Below, piece by piece: positions 27,153 through 34,708 of a stretch of 64,000 nt of DNA; position 1 is the stretch's first letter; every line of letters begins with the position of its first letter. Source of the stretch: Bog-473 sp963745665 (GTDB lineage: Bacteria > Actinomycetota > Acidimicrobiia > Acidimicrobiales > RAAP-2); the NCBI GenBank assembly GCA_963745665.1, contig CAVUYE010000001.1, positions 558,001-622,000 of the forward strand. The letters run 5' to 3'. A program made the translations under genes and the position numbers. The notes beneath the pieces were generated by a model that saw nothing but the letters and a program-made list of their open reading frames with translations, did no database searches and was not told the origin of the DNA.

Positions 27153-28664
27153 CTACGGTGCGATCGCCAACCCCGCACCATCCCCGATTGGCACGTCAAT
27201 GGGGGCACCGACCGCTTTGGTGGCAATATCGATGGGGTTGATGGTGCCTCCGCCCGTGGTCACATACACGGTCTTGTCATTGGGGGTGACCGCGATGCCT
27301 CCCTCGACGCCGTTGGCCACAGAGATTGCAGACCCGACCGTCCCCGTCGCAAGGTCGATCGGTACGACCGTGTCACTGGCGGTCTTCGCCACGTAGGCAG
27401 TTCTCCCATCGGGAGTGATTGCGATTCCAGCCGGCCCCCCCGACACCGAAATTGGGGTTCCTGCGGTACCAGTGGACAGGTCCACGGGAGTGACGGTACC
27501 CCCGACGTCGGTGACATAGGCCGTTCGCCCATTGGGTGTAATGGCGATGCCCCCCACAGAGTTGGGAACTGCGATCGGTGTACCAACGGTTCCGGTGGCC
27601 AGCGTGATAGGTGTAATCGAATTCCCGAGGCCCACGGTCACATAGGCCGTTCGCCCGTCTGGCGTGATGGCGATGTTGACGCCGACACCGGGCACGGAGA
27701 TGGGCGTTCCCACAGCGCCCGTGGCCAAAGTAACGGGGATCACGTTGTTGCTGGTCGTCGCGACCACATACGCCGTCTTGCCGTCAGGAGTAATCGCGAT
27801 TCCCGATGGACCGCCGGGGACCGAGATGGGCGAGCCAAGTGACCCGTTTGCAACGTCAACAGGACTGATCTCGTTCAGGTTGTCGTCGGTCACATACGCA
27901 ATGGTCCCGCCTTGGCTTGGCGGTGCCGGAGTGGGAGCAGTGCCACTCCCGCCCGAACTAGTGCCGCCACTCCAGGTCCAATTTGGATCGTGTAACCACC
28001 CGACGACCGCCAACGAACGGGAGAAATTCCCAGAGGTCACGTAGTTTCCGGGCGTTATCGGGATCCGAACGACCGCTGGCGCAGCGTACTGATTCTCCCC
28101 GATGAACGTGAGGCGCTTGGTGGACCGGTTGATGCCCAACACGACGCCAACGTGTCCCACAGTGTCTCCGCGGAAGACGATGAGATCTCCAGGGAGAGGA
28201 GCTTGTCCACTTGAACCGTTGGGAATCCTCTGCAGCGGGATGGACAGCTTTGAGCCAATCCGATACATATCGACGCCTGCGCCATCCCAACCTTTCTTTG
28301 TCCAGCTGTTGGCGTTCCCTTCCCCCCATGCATAATGAGCCCACCGGACTGCAAGTTCAGTGCACTGCCACTCATTGGCGAACTGATTCGAGTGCTTGGT
28401 CAGCCCCAACCTGGCTCCATTGCTGAACACATCCATGTGGTAGGTGGTGTCTGCAGCGACGACCGACGAAGGAGCCCATGCGGCTCCCTGCACGCACACG
28501 GACCCCCACTTGGGATATCCGTTCTTGGGATAGGCAGACGGCGCACAGTGATCTGAAATGGTTGCACCAGCCGCTGCTTTCGTGAGCCATGTCACTGAAT
28601 ACGCTGAGAGACTGGTTGCCAAACAGATACCGCCGACAAGAACTGACCTCAAACGTAAGAGCAA
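27153..28664 (-). CDS. Secreted CHAP-domain peptidoglycan hydrolase with YVTN beta-propeller
   Basis: 503 residues from TTG 28662-28664, supported by a strong AGGAGG 8 bases upstream. Signal peptide 1-32 (LRSVLVGGICLATSLSAYS). The CHAP domain, about residues 85-235, has the nucleophile Cys in NEWQCTELAVRWA and the His in GDTVGHVGVVLG, the hallmark of NlpC/P60-like amidases and endopeptidases. After a Gly/Ser/Pro linker come six YVTN-type units (AYV...ITPDG) plus a final half unit, a surface-binding propeller. It is the last gene of a three-gene operon (spacing 6 and 15 bp). A role in cell-wall remodelling or in attack on other cells is plausible; partner genes may regulate or protect. Confidence 0.87.
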   Translation of the reverse strand: MLLRLRSVLVGGICLATSLSAYSVTWLTKAAAGATISDHCAPSAYPKNGYPKWGSVCVQGAAWAPSSVVAADTTYHMDVFSNGARLGLTKHSNQFANEWQCTELAVRWAHYAWGEGNANSWTKKGWDGAGVDMYRIGSKLSIPLQRIPNGSSGQAPLPGDLIVFRGDTVGHVGVVLGINRSTKRLTFIGENQYAAPAVVRIPITPGNYVTSGNFSRSLAVVGWLHDPNWTWSGGTSSGGSGTAPTPAPPSQGGTIAYVTDDNLNEISPVDVANGSLGSPISVPGGPSGIAITPDGKTAYVVATTSNNVIPVTLATGAVGTPISVPGVGVNIAITPDGRTAYVTVGLGNSITPITLATGTVGTPIAVPNSVGGIAITPNGRTAYVTDVGGTVTPVDLSTGTAGTPISVSGGPAGIAITPDGRTAYVAKTASDTVVPIDLATGTVGSAISVANGVEGGIAVTPNDKTVYVTTGGGTINPIDIATKAVGAPIDVPIGDGAGLAIAP

Positions 28665-28671
28665 AACCTGA

Positions 28672-28677
28672 CCTCCT
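28672..28677 (-). promoter_or_regulatory. Shine-Dalgarno deciding a TTG start
   Basis: AGGAGG on the minus strand, 7-8 bases before the TTG of the CHAP-YVTN gene. It begins 3 bases after the stop of the preceding gene. No ATG or GTG lies at suitable distance. Confidence 0.8.
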
Positions 28678-28679
28678 CG

Positions 28680-29255
28680 CTACCCCTCTGCGTTGTGATC
28701 ATGGAAGTCTGCCTCTAGCTCCTCATCCAATTGGCTGGCGAAGAGTCGGGCCGTTCCGGGATCCACCTCGAAGGTCCCCAGACGATTGCCGAGGACCCAG
28801 TAGAGATCCGGAACTGCCCGCACCCATGCACCCCCGTGGTGCCGCTCGAACTGCGGTGGATCACTACAGACAAGCCGGTAGAGCGTGCCCGCCGGTCGCC
28901 CCCGATTGGGAACAAAGAGATGGACGATCGGAGGCTGGTCGTCCGATTCGACCAGGGTCGCGATGCGCGATACGACGGAATGAGCGGTCACTGTAAGGCT
29001 CTCTGCATTGATCGGCGCAGAATCGTCCCTTGCGTAGGCATATAGGGAGAACACGTCTGGCGGATCGCCCTTCGCCGTCAGCCAGAGCGAGATCTCTCCG
29101 TGAGAGGCTCTCGCCCCCTTCGCCTCGCCTCCGCGGTACGGGTTGAAGTAGTTGTTGAACTCACCCTCGAGGTTAAGGCCGAGCTCTGATGACAGGATCG
29201 CGCGATCCTCGTTCGTCAGTTGGCTTCTGAAGCTGAGGTTGAAGACGGTGGTCAT
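28680..29255 (-). CDS. Hypothetical soluble protein in CHAP operon
   Basis: 191 residues (MTTVFNLSFRSQLTNEDRAIL). No signal peptide or TM segment. The N-terminal half reads like a small alpha/beta domain with ISLWLTAKGDPPDVFSLYAY, and the C-terminal part is acidic. I do not recognise a family. It sits between a small membrane protein (6 bp upstream) and the CHAP hydrolase (15 bp downstream). The ATG follows the previous stop closely, suggesting translational coupling. It is a candidate cytosolic partner or immunity-type protein, without direct evidence. Confidence 0.7.
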   Translation of the reverse strand: MTTVFNLSFRSQLTNEDRAILSSELGLNLEGEFNNYFNPYRGGEAKGARASHGEISLWLTAKGDPPDVFSLYAYARDDSAPINAESLTVTAHSVVSRIATLVESDDQPPIVHLFVPNRGRPAGTLYRLVCSDPPQFERHHGGAWVRAVPDLYWVLGNRLGTFEVDPGTARLFASQLDEELEADFHDHNAEG

Positions 29256-29261
29256 GTGATG

Positions 29262-29558
29262 TCAGCCACCCATGTCCTTCTGGTGGAAGTACTGGGCGAG
29301 TGCGGCCCGCCTTGCGTACTCCTCCCGGGAAAGTGGTGGCTGAGGCGGTGGTGCCGGGCGCCGAGGGCGTAGTGCGAATACGGCGACTAGGACCAGAATG
29401 GCCCCGATGATGAGTATGGCAGTGCCTAGGTCAACAAACGTTGAGTTTGTAGTCATATAACCGACAGCGTTCTTGGCAGCATGTGCTCCATGACGGATAA
29501 GCACAACGCCCCCAACCACAATGGCTGCTCCCAAACCAAAGGTCACGAATCTCTTCAT
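29262..29558 (-). CDS. Small two-span membrane protein, first gene of CHAP operon
   Basis: 98 residues (MKRFVTFGLGAAIVVGGVVLI). One TM helix at about 4-22 and a second at about 42-64, followed by a Pro-rich cytosolic tail and REEYARRAALAQ. GGAG lies about 10 bases before the ATG. No family recognised. In this operon it could anchor or modulate the secreted hydrolase, or act as an immunity-like membrane factor; this is inference from position only. Confidence 0.65.
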   Translation of the reverse strand: MKRFVTFGLGAAIVVGGVVLIRHGAHAAKNAVGYMTTNSTFVDLGTAILIIGAILVLVAVFALRPRRPAPPPQPPLSREEYARRAALAQYFHQKDMGG

Positions 29559-29982
29559 TTGCGCCTGCTCCCTAACGGCTTGTGAACCCTCCGGAGGTTC
29601 AAGTGACCGGTTATGGACAAAGCGTTTCGCGTTCGATTGCGGTCGTCAACCGGTCCTGGATCCCCAATAGACCTCCTCATTCCGAGGAGAACGACCTTGA
29701 CCGAATTATCCGGTCAGTCGCCCGTGAGGGCACCGAAATCAGTTGTTTCGGCTCCTGCTTCGACGCCCGAGGCATCGGCGACAACCTCCTCACAGACGGG
29801 GCGAGACTCTCGACGAGCTCGCTAATTGGGACGGTCTGGGCAGACAAAGTGGTGATCTTTTCGCGAGTAAGTCAGTGCCTACATCACAGCTCTCGCCCGA
29901 AGTATCCCTTCCACCGGCACGCGGCCATGCCCGTTTCCCAATTCCCGGCCTAACGTCTTAGCTACGGCTTCCGGTGCTAATC
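29559..29982. other. Intergenic region, no gene seen
   Basis: This 424-bp stretch holds the presumed promoter region of the three-gene CHAP operon at its left end. A hairpin CCGAAA-N7-TTTCGG at about 29727-29745 and a palindrome CCTCCGGAGG near 29588-29597 are visible, with no run of T after the hairpin. No ORF with a credible start or composition was found. Confidence 0.4.
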
Positions 29983-30357
29983 CTACTGACGATCGGGTGA
30001 CCACAAAGGATCAAGGGACTGTCCATGCCCTTGGGGACAGCATCCATAGTCGTAACTCGGGTTCCAGTGTGCGTAGCAATAGGCGACGGCACAGGGCTCG
30101 CAATACCCAGCCTTGTCGTAGAGCTTGAGTTGTCTCATCAAATCGAAGTGAGGTGGACCGGTGAACGCCTCCAGGATGAGAGCCGCTCGTGACGCATCGA
30201 TGAGGTCCCTCGAGCCGTTGCCTGCTGCAGGACCCCTATAGAGGAACCGCCATTCATCTACCTCGCTGCGAAGCTCCACGTGGGCAGAAGGTGCCCCGCA
30301 GACGGCGCAGGAGGGTTCGAAGACGAAGGGCGCTGGCGCCGTGTCGCTGCCGCTCAC
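29983..30357 (-). CDS. Small Cys-rich hypothetical protein
   Basis: 124 residues from GTG 30355-30357. Three Cys pairs, CAVCGAP, GYCEPCAVAYC and YGCCPQGHGQ, suggest one or two zinc-binding knuckles. The body reads VELRSEVDEWRFLYRG and has no TM segment. It starts 2 bp after the stop of the small zinc-ribbon-like frame at 30360-30493, so the two may be one transcription unit. Function unknown. Confidence 0.55.
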   Translation of the reverse strand: MSGSDTAPAPFVFEPSCAVCGAPSAHVELRSEVDEWRFLYRGPAAGNGSRDLIDASRAALILEAFTGPPHFDLMRQLKLYDKAGYCEPCAVAYCYAHWNPSYDYGCCPQGHGQSLDPLWSPDRQ

Positions 30358-30359
30358 CT

Positions 30360-30493
30360 CTATGACGGTATCCGGATGACCCCATATTCGTCACACTGTC
30401 GACACCGGAGACTTTCCATTCAGCAACGGAGGGTGATACCAGCACCTCAATTCCGTCCCTCGTCCACTCGTACCCGCTCACCGTTTTCGCCAC
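30360..30493 (-). pseudogene. Tiny zinc-ribbon-like protein, frameshifted
   Basis: Frame one, from GTG 30491-30493, reads AKTVSGYEWTRDGIEVLV and SPSVAEWK. A different frame then gives LRCRQCDEYGVIRIPS and stops at TAG 30360-30362. Adding one base at the AAAGT stretch near 30412 joins them into a protein of about 44 residues with a CxxC. The stop lies 2 bases before the next GTG, as in an operon. The join is inferred, since neither half alone looks complete. Confidence 0.4.
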
Positions 30494-30784
30494 AGTCTCT
30501 GGTCATGTCGGACCCGTCGATCTCCTTCATTCAAGACGGCCGGGGGGTCGTGCTGCACCACACTCCCTACGAGTCCGAAGGCGTCTCCCAGGAATTGTTG
30601 GCGAACCATCCGGAGATCCTCGCCGGTGGAAACGACAGAAGGTGACGGAAGCGGGCGCCGTTTGCTCCTCGTGAAGCGCGAGATAGGTAGGCCGGGTAAA
30701 TGAGCACCCTCCCTGAGGGGTCAGCCGGCCTCTGCGAACTCCCGCGACCCCGCGTGAAACGAGTGAGGGTCACCGTCCATGCGG

Positions 30785-30799
30785 CAATTGTTGGGATGG
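30785..30799. repeat. Arm-type repeat left of attachment copy B
   Basis: CAATTGTTGGGATGG, a 15-bp match to the motif found right of copies A and B. It lies 26 bp left of the core. Confidence 0.6.
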
Positions 30800-30825
30800 C
30801 CACATATCTTGACATCCCTCGACTT

Positions 30826-30859
30826 AGGAGATTCGAACTCCTGACCTGCGCATTACGAG
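30826..30859. repeat. tRNA-Thr 3' fragment, copy B (junction between two islands)
   Basis: A 34-bp match to the T-arm, variable loop and anticodon stem of tRNA-Thr. The terminal acceptor bases differ here, so it is shorter than copy A. It separates two segments of about 7.7 and 7.4 kb. Confidence 0.85.
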
Positions 30860-30974
30860 CGAAGTCAGCAGAGTCTCGCTCGGTCCCAGCACGTCCAGCA
30901 GGGTCCCATTTTCGCTGCTCATCGGCCTCGCGAAATTTGAAAGTGAGACGCTTCGGGACTCGGCGGGACGGGCT

Positions 30975-31006
30975 GGGACCCAATTGTTGGGATGAAGTTG
31001 GGATCG
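30975..31006. repeat. Arm-type repeat right of attachment copy B
   Basis: Same 32-bp block as 23239-23270 with a single difference. It begins 116 bp after the core end, against 117 bp at copy A. Confidence 0.7.
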
Positions 31007-31126
31007 ATTCGCTGGTCCTACTGCGGAGTAACCGCGGACTCAGCACCGAATGCTGAGGCTGCCGAAACGGCACGCAGACCGACTGATAAGGCTGGTCAAG
31101 GGCAACTCGAAGGCTTAGTTACTAGC

Positions 31127-32719
31127 TACTTCCCCCTGAAAAAGTCGCCGTAGATGCTCGCGATTTGAGCCCCGATCCATAAGGATGGCCCCGAACCGTA
31201 GGACTAGTACGGATCGAGGCCATCGTGTTGAGAACTGTAAACGCGCAGCCCACGTTGTGGGAAGCGATCCTCCCCGAGATGTGCCTCGGGATGCCGGCCG
31301 AGCTCGAGGCGGTCGACCGCCTGCTCGACGATCCGGCCTTCTTCGAGCCGTTCCGGGCGCACTTCCACGCTGCCCTTGGGCGCCCGTCGGTGCCGATCGA
31401 GACCTACCTCCGGCTGATGTTCTTGAAGTACCGCTATCGCCTGGGCTTCGAGCCCTTGTGCCGGGAGGTCGCCGATTCGATCTCGTGGCAGCGCTTTTGT
31501 CGGATCCCGTTGGGCACGGCGGTGCCGCACCCGACCACGTTGATGAAGATCACCACCCGGTGCGGGTCATCCGCGGTCGACGGCCTGAACGAGGCATTGT
31601 TGGCCAAGGCCCAGGCGGCCAAGGTCTTGAAGACCAACAAGGTCCGTGCCGACACCACGGTGGTCCCGGCCAACGTCGCCTATCCGACGGACTCGGGCCT
31701 GTTGGCCAAGGGTGTGGCCAAGATGGCCAAGAGCATCGAGAAGCTCAAGGGTGCCGGCCTGGCCTCGAGGACCAGGTCGCGGGACCGCACCCGGATGATG
31801 CGGGCCCGGGCCCGCTCCATCGGTGCCAACCTGCGACGGCGCAGCGGCGAGGCAAAAGACGAGGTCATGGCCATCAACGCCGACATGGTCCGCATCGCTC
31901 GGGCCGCCGTCGCCGAGGCTCAGCACGTGGCCGCGAACGCTCTGCGGGCACTCAAGGACTTCGGTGACGCCGCCCCGAAAAGGCTCTGCTCGATCGCCGG
32001 CGAACTGGTGATCACCGCCGGTCGGGTCGCCCAGATCGCCGAACAGACCGAGAAGCGTCTCGGCGGCGAGGTTCCCGACGGGGCGACCCGGTTGGTGTCG
32101 CTGCACGACCCCGATGCCCGGCCCATCCGCAAAGGTCGGCTCGGCAAGCCCGTCGAGTTCGGCTACAAGGCCCAGGTCGTCGACAACGAGGACGGCGTGG
32201 TGCTCGACCACAACGTCGAGGTCGGCAACCCAGCGGATGCACCGATGCTCGTCCCGGCCGTTAAACGCGTCGCCAAACGCGCAAGGCGAATGCCGACGGC
32301 GGTCACCGCAGATCGCGGTTACGGCGAGAACGCGGTGAGAGACCAGCTCAGCACGCTCGGGGTGAGGACAGTCGTGCTTCCGACAAAGGGCAAACCGAGC
32401 GCGCCTCAGCGCGCCGTCGAGAACCGAGCGCAGTTCCAGCGCCTGGTGAAGTGGAGAACCGGAAGCGAAGGCCGCATCAGCTGCCTCAAACGAGACTTCG
32501 GGGAGCCGGACACAGATCGACGGGATCGAAGGAGCCCGCACCTGGTGCGGTTACGGGGTCTTCAACCACAACCTGGTGAAGATCGGAGCACTGACTACCT
32601 CCGAATAGGACGGATCGGACCCACCGCCACCAGGATCGGAGTCGAAAATCACTCGGGGACAAGATGCAGGCGATGCCCAGGAGGGCCTGACGTCACTTCG
32701 GGTTTTTCAGGGGGAAGTA
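31127..32719. mobile_element. IS1182-like insertion sequence
   Basis: 1,593 bp with perfect 17-bp terminal inverted repeats TACTTCCCCCTGAAAAA (31127-31143 and 32703-32719). A single transposase gene fills the interior. No exact target duplication is obvious beside the ends. Confidence 0.85.
31225..32608 (+). pseudogene. IS1182-like (IS5 supergroup) transposase, frameshifted near C-terminus
   Basis: The frame starts MLRTVNAQPTLWEAILP. It carries the N-terminal transposase domain (YLRLMFLKYRYRLGFEPL) and DDE core elements including VRADTTVVPANVAYPTD and VTADRGYGE. Near 32500 the frame breaks after KRDFG, and the expected end RTQIDGIEGARTWCGYG, then VFNHNLVKIGALTTSE, is found in another frame, ending at TAG 32606-32608. 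Family members often have a Trp at the break, so two bases may be missing. The rest is intact, so inactivation is recent or an error. Confidence 0.88.
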
Positions 32720-32974
32720 ATTAGAGAGGACACTCCGCGAAGCGCGCCCGGACCGGCTCAGTCATCAGACCCCGATCAACTCCGAGTGGACCCAAGAGTC
32801 GAATAAGCAAACTGCCTTCGCCCAGCCTGCCTGACGCCCAGAGACCAGCTCCGACCTGGGTATTCAACACTCTGGGTCTCATATTTCAGCCACCCGTCAG
32901 CCTCCTTTCAGCGCCTTCCCGCAGGTTGTCAATGTCACCGGCGCCCGTCGGTGAGGAGACAAGGAGAAGGACAA

Positions 32975-33922
32975 ATGACTCGCAATCAAACGAACATCTC
33001 GGGGCTGAAGAACGAGAATGGGTACGGTTGCCGCACGCTTCTGCGGTCGGTGACAGCGGCGGCGATCATCGCACTGGCTGCTCCGGTGCTTTCAGCGGCG
33101 TCCAATGCCTCAGCTTCTACGTACGTCAGCCCGTATCTTGGTTCGCAGCTGACTGCCGGCGAAGTCATGGCTCCTGGGCAGTACTTGCTCTCCCCCTCGC
33201 GCAACTACGAGCTGATCATGCAGCAAGGTGACGGGAACCTTGTTGAGTACAACACCAAGACTGGAGCTGCCGTGTGGGATCCGCCGCCTGGCGGCCTGAC
33301 CCCCACTTCGCCGGGTCCAGCGGGTCATGCCAACTCGAATGCAAACCTGCAAGGAAACGATGGCAACTTCGTTATCTATGCGGCGAGCGGAAGCCCACTG
33401 TGGGCGAGTTACACCAACGGTCACCCGGGCGACGTCCTGAAACTCCAAGACGATGGCAACATCGTGATCTACGCCAGCTCGGCGCCTGGAACACCGGCGT
33501 TGTGGGCAACCATGTCTGGAGCCACGTATATGCACGGCGCAACGACGAGCGGCGACGGTTACTCGTACGGTCAGTGCACCTACTGGGCTGAGCTCGAAGC
33601 CGCCAACTACATCCATCAGTACCCGCAAATAGTTCATTGGGCGGGCGATGACGCCCAGTACTGGGGCAGAGACGCTCTGGATATGGGTTGGCGGTCGGTT
33701 GGTTCTGGTCCAGCTGTCGGATCCATCATCGTGTTCCAAAAGGGTGTCGATGGTGCGGGGAGCGCAGGACATGTCGGGTGGGTTACAGCCTTCTACCCGA
33801 GCACGGGCAAGGTCGTCTTCACGCAAATGGACGTCCCGTTTGGCAACTCACAAGTCACGACTGCGACAATCACGAACGGGGTCGGCAATCCCGGTATCCA
33901 GTACATCTACCTGAACCCATAG
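32975..33922 (+). CDS. Secreted bulb-lectin plus CHAP-domain hydrolase
   Basis: 315 residues from ATG 32975, with AGGAG about 8 bases upstream. Signal sequence with hydrophobic core AAAIIALAAPVLSAASNASA. Two or three bulb-type mannose-binding lectin repeats (residues about 50-175) show ELIMQQGDGNLVEYN, QGNDGNFVIYAA and LQDDGNIVIYAS, each followed by LWAS/AVWD-type Trp strands. The C-terminal CHAP domain has Cys in GYSYGQCTYWAEL and His in SAGHVGWVTAFYP. Likely a secreted peptidoglycan amidase or endopeptidase guided by the lectin part to surface glycans, as in bacteriocin-like lytic enzymes. It stands alone on the island between the IS and a decayed related gene. Confidence 0.87.
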   Translation: MTRNQTNISGLKNENGYGCRTLLRSVTAAAIIALAAPVLSAASNASASTYVSPYLGSQLTAGEVMAPGQYLLSPSRNYELIMQQGDGNLVEYNTKTGAAVWDPPPGGLTPTSPGPAGHANSNANLQGNDGNFVIYAASGSPLWASYTNGHPGDVLKLQDDGNIVIYASSAPGTPALWATMSGATYMHGATTSGDGYSYGQCTYWAELEAANYIHQYPQIVHWAGDDAQYWGRDALDMGWRSVGSGPAVGSIIVFQKGVDGAGSAGHVGWVTAFYPSTGKVVFTQMDVPFGNSQVTTATITNGVGNPGIQYIYLNP

Positions 33923-34039
33923 GATTCAACGGGTCGATCCCCGGACCTGACGGTGGCAATCAATCCGCCGGCAGGACCGGGGATCCCTCGCGTCGTGCCG
34001 CTTGGATCGGTGACGGCAATTGACCAGACACTCTCCGCA

Positions 34040-34530
34040 GTGTCGCCACACAGCACGTGTCCCCAACGTTGTTTTGCGTATAACTGGCCCAAAGGGCGCC
34101 ACCTGTGGGCGTGTGGAGAACGAAGTTACCGTCTCCCTGGGAGGTCGCATAGTCGCGACGGCTACGACGAAAGCAGGCCACGGGTTTAGGGCGGTGGGTC
34201 CCACAGAGCGACACCTGAGGCGTTGTACTCAACCAGATTGCCGTCGGACTGCATGACGAGCTTCTACTGTCCACCGGGCACCCGAAGGTACTGACCTGCA
34301 CTCATCTTCTCGCCGTTCACGAGCTCGGCACCGAGGTTTGAGCTACTCCCTCCGCAAACAAAGTCCGCGGCGGCGGGTCCGGCGGTCGCAGTCGCGACGG
34401 AGCTGGGACGCCCAAAAGGGAAAGACCCGATCGCCACTGAGGCGATTCATCGGGGCACGGACGGCAATGTACGCATGAGGTGCGCTGCCATTCTGAAGAC
34501 CGCGTCTCGTAATCCTGAGTCGTTGTTCAT
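34040..34530 (-). pseudogene. Decayed bulb-lectin secreted protein gene, inverted relative of 32975-33922
   Basis: Translating leftward from the ATG at 34528-34530 gives a leader interrupted by one TGA. It then gives SNLGAELVNGEKMSAGQYL, a TAG, KLVMQSDGNLVEYNASGVALWD, further stops, and after a frameshift QGDGNFVLHTPTGGALWASY. The order and spacing match the intact lectin-CHAP protein (GSQLTAGEVMAPGQYL, GDGNLVEYN, DGNFVIYAA). At least three stops and one frameshift show true decay. No CHAP part is recognisable downstream. Confidence 0.75.
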
Positions 34531-34708
34531 CGCTTAACTCCCTGAATGTCGTATTCACGGACACGGTGGCGGCGGTCTCAAGGTGTGCGGAGGTGCTGAA
34601 GGTCCCACCTCGCGGTCGAAATGCCCCGACAGGCCCCTTGGCTCCCCTACAAAGGCCCTGGTCACTGGATAGCATCGACCTAGTTCTCCGAACCCGGACG
34701 GGGGCGTC

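Larger units (their letters stand above)
30494..31126. other. Inter-island junction without protein gene
   Basis: This 633-bp stretch separates the two islands. It contains the attachment core copy B (30826-30859), arm-type repeats on both sides (30785-30799 and 30975-31006), and then the left inverted repeat of the IS1182-like element at 31127. No credible coding frame was found. Confidence 0.6.

Noticed and set aside
29582..29953. A 123-residue plus-strand frame in the gap upstream of the CHAP operon
   Set aside because: No ribosome-binding site, random-looking composition, and it overlaps the presumed promoter region.
31567..32541. A 324-residue minus-strand frame inside the IS1182-like element
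   Set aside because: Antisense shadow of the transposase with no domain.
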